DNA from: Halomonas aestuarii
GTDB taxonomy: Bacteria > Pseudomonadota > Gammaproteobacteria > Pseudomonadales > Halomonadaceae
Assembly: GCF_001886615.1 (NCBI RefSeq)
Contig: NZ_CP018139.1
Location: forward strand, 868,001-932,000
Length of the DNA: 64,000 nt
Reading direction: 5' to 3'
Position numbers and translations under genes: made by a program. Each line of letters begins with the position of its first letter. The first letter of the stretch is position 1. The notes under the pieces are model-generated. The model did no database searches and was not told the DNA's origin. It was given only the letters and a program-made list of their open reading frames with translations. Below, one piece after another: positions 62,773 to 64,000 of the stretch.

Positions 62773-64000
62773 CGTCGACGGCGCCGCTTCAGGTGGCGGA
62801 GGGTGAGCTCGCCCTGCTCACCGACCTCTACCAGCTGACCATGACCCAGGCCTACTGGAAGGAGGCCATGCACGAGCGGGCCACCTTCAGCCTCTTCTTC
62901 CGCCGGCTGCCACCGACGCGCCGCTTCATGCTGGCCTGCGGACAGCAGCACGCCGCCGCGCTGCTCAGCCGGCTGCGCTTCGGCGACGACGCCCTGGCGC
63001 GACTGTCGGGCACCGGGCTCTTCGACCCGGACTTTCTCGACTGGCTCAGCACATGGCGCTTCGAGGGGGACATCTGGACCCTGCCCGAGGGCACGCCGGT
63101 GTTCGCCAACGAGCCGCTGATGGAAGTGGAGGCACCCATCGCCCAGGCCCAGCTCCTCGAAAGCCTGATGATGAACCTGGTGCAGCTGGAGACGGTGCTG
63201 GCCTCCAAGGCGGTGCGCGTGGTGATGGCGGCGCGGGGCCGGCCGGTGGTGGACTTCGGCATGCGTCGCATGCACGGCGTCGACGCCGCGGTGCGCGGGG
63301 TCCGCGCCTACCGCACCGCGGGGCTTGCCGGCACCAGCAACGTGCTCGGCGGCCTGCGCCACGACCTGGCGCTCAACGGCACCATGGCCCACAGCTATAT
63401 CCTCGCCCACGGCAACGAGCGGGAAGCCTTCCGCGCCTTCGCCCGCCACTATCCCGGCACCACCCTGCTGGTCGACACCCACGACACCCTGGAGGGGGTG
63501 CAGAAGGTGGTCGAGCTGATGCGCGAGGAGCCGGGACTCGGGGTGAAGGCCATCCGGCTGGACTCCGGCGACCTGGGGGAGCTGGCCAGGGGCTCGCGCC
63601 GGCTGCTCGACGATGCCGGCCACGAGGAGGTGAAGATCGTCGCCAGCAGCGGCCTCGACGAGATGCAGATCGACACCCTGCTCGAGGACGGGGCCCCCAT
63701 CGACGCCTTCGGCGTGGGCACCCAGATGGGGGTGTCGGCGGACGCCCCGGTGATCGACCTCTCCTACAAGCTGGTGGAGTACGCGGGCGAACCTCGCGTC
63801 AAGCACTCCCCGGGCAAGATCAACCTGCCCTGTCGCAAGCAGCTCTATCGCCGCCAGGACGACCGGGGCCGCTACCTCGGCGACATCCTCGCCCTGCGCG
63901 ACGAGCCCGTCGACGCCGGCGAACCGCTGCTGCGGCCTCTGGTGCAGGCCGGCCGGCTGGTGGAGGCCGAGATGGCCCTGGCCGACGACGCCCGGGAGCG
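62769..64000 (+). CDS. pncB: Nicotinate phosphoribosyltransferase (3' end outside window)
   Basis: At least 410 residues visible, open to the window edge. LLTDLYQLTMTQAYW, VVDFGMRRMHG, LAGTSNVLG, the phospho-His segment TMAHSYILAH and IRLDSGDLGELA identify a nicotinate phosphoribosyltransferase of the PncB2-like group. It makes nicotinate mononucleotide from PncA's product. ATGA overlap with pncA shows coupling. The C-terminus is truncated only by the window. Confidence 0.92.
   Translation, partial: MTSTAPLQVAEGELALLTDLYQLTMTQAYWKEAMHERATFSLFFRRLPPTRRFMLACGQQHAAALLSRLRFGDDALARLSGTGLFDPDFLDWLSTWRFEGDIWTLPEGTPVFANEPLMEVEAPIAQAQLLESLMMNLVQLETVLASKAVRVVMAARGRPVVDFGMRRMHGVDAAVRGVRAYRTAGLAGTSNVLGGLRHDLALNGTMAHSYILAHGNEREAFRAFARHYPGTTLLVDTHDTLEGVQKVVELMREEPGLGVKAIRLDSGDLGELARGSRRLLDDAGHEEVKIVASSGLDEMQIDTLLEDGAPIDAFGVGTQMGVSADAPVIDLSYKLVEYAGEPRVKHSPGKINLPCRKQLYRRQDDRGRYLGDILALRDEPVDAGEPLLRPLVQAGRLVEAEMALADDARE

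Overview
The window is high-GC gammaproteobacterial DNA, most likely from a halophile of the Halomonas group (Halomonadaceae). The strongest support is a complete ectoine-degradation locus of the Halomonas doe type (doeA, doeB, doeX, doeC, doeD, plus eutB and eutC homologues). A HexR-linked Entner-Doudoroff cluster fits this assignment. Genes are dense on both strands. I see no rRNA, tRNA, IS element or CRISPR array. The right edge cuts a nicotinate phosphoribosyltransferase gene. The left edge probably cuts an operon.

Layout. (1) 0-4.6 kb: a four-gene minus-strand operon for secreted repeat proteins resembling the FapB/FapC functional-amyloid type, with a strong sigma-54 promoter match and a sigma-54 enhancer-binding protein gene just upstream. 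(2) 4.8-7.5 kb: a GNAT-like protein and a coniferyl-aldehyde-dehydrogenase-like enzyme that lacks the usual general-base Glu. (3) 7.5-16.7 kb: edd-glk-hexose-6-P mutarotase-fructokinase on plus converge on zwf-(30-codon ORF)-pgl-eda on minus, with hexR divergent from zwf and HexR-like operators at both promoters. (4) 16.8-27.4 kb: a selenate/phosphonate-type ABC transporter, RidA, a DksA/TraR zinc-finger protein, an MFS carrier, a SulP-UspA pair and an NfeD-slipin pair. (5) 27.5-33.3 kb: a cytochrome c with a long GEAE-repeat linker, then a kinase gene with a YnjBCD-type ABC transporter. (6) 33.3-41 kb: a YiiX-like protein, a DUF3179 pair, a TIGR04283/TIGR04282 glycosyltransferase pair, an ECF sigma factor with a small zinc-binding anti-sigma candidate, two DUF302 proteins, a DUF3047 protein and a DinB protein. 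(7) 41-44 kb: a small protein with a Glu/Gly/Ala-rich tail beside a fusion of a tubulin-tyrosine-ligase (TTL) domain, a PqqD-like domain and a further C-terminal region. (8) 44.1-45.4 kb: a TetR regulator and an AhpD-like protein sharing an operator. (9) 45.5-60.9 kb: the ectoine-degradation locus, interrupted by four genes: nitrilase, ATP-grasp, C45 acyltransferase and a large Orn/Lys/Arg-type decarboxylase. (10) 61-64 kb: ghrA-like reductase, nicotinamidase and nicotinate phosphoribosyltransferase.

The best candidate for an undescribed system is region 7 together with the cytochrome of region 5. The small protein and the cytochrome share a gapless N-terminal segment (16 of 24 residues identical) followed by GEAE-type tracts that resemble alpha-tubulin tails, the natural substrate of TTL-family ligases. 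The neighbouring fusion carries both a TTL ATP-grasp domain and a PqqD-like domain, a fold that binds leader peptides in RiPP pathways. The inference is a bacterial system that recognises the shared leader and ligates amino acids onto the acidic tract. The second candidate is the four-gene amide/amine module inside the ectoine locus. The third is the sigma-54-controlled amyloid-like operon at the left edge.
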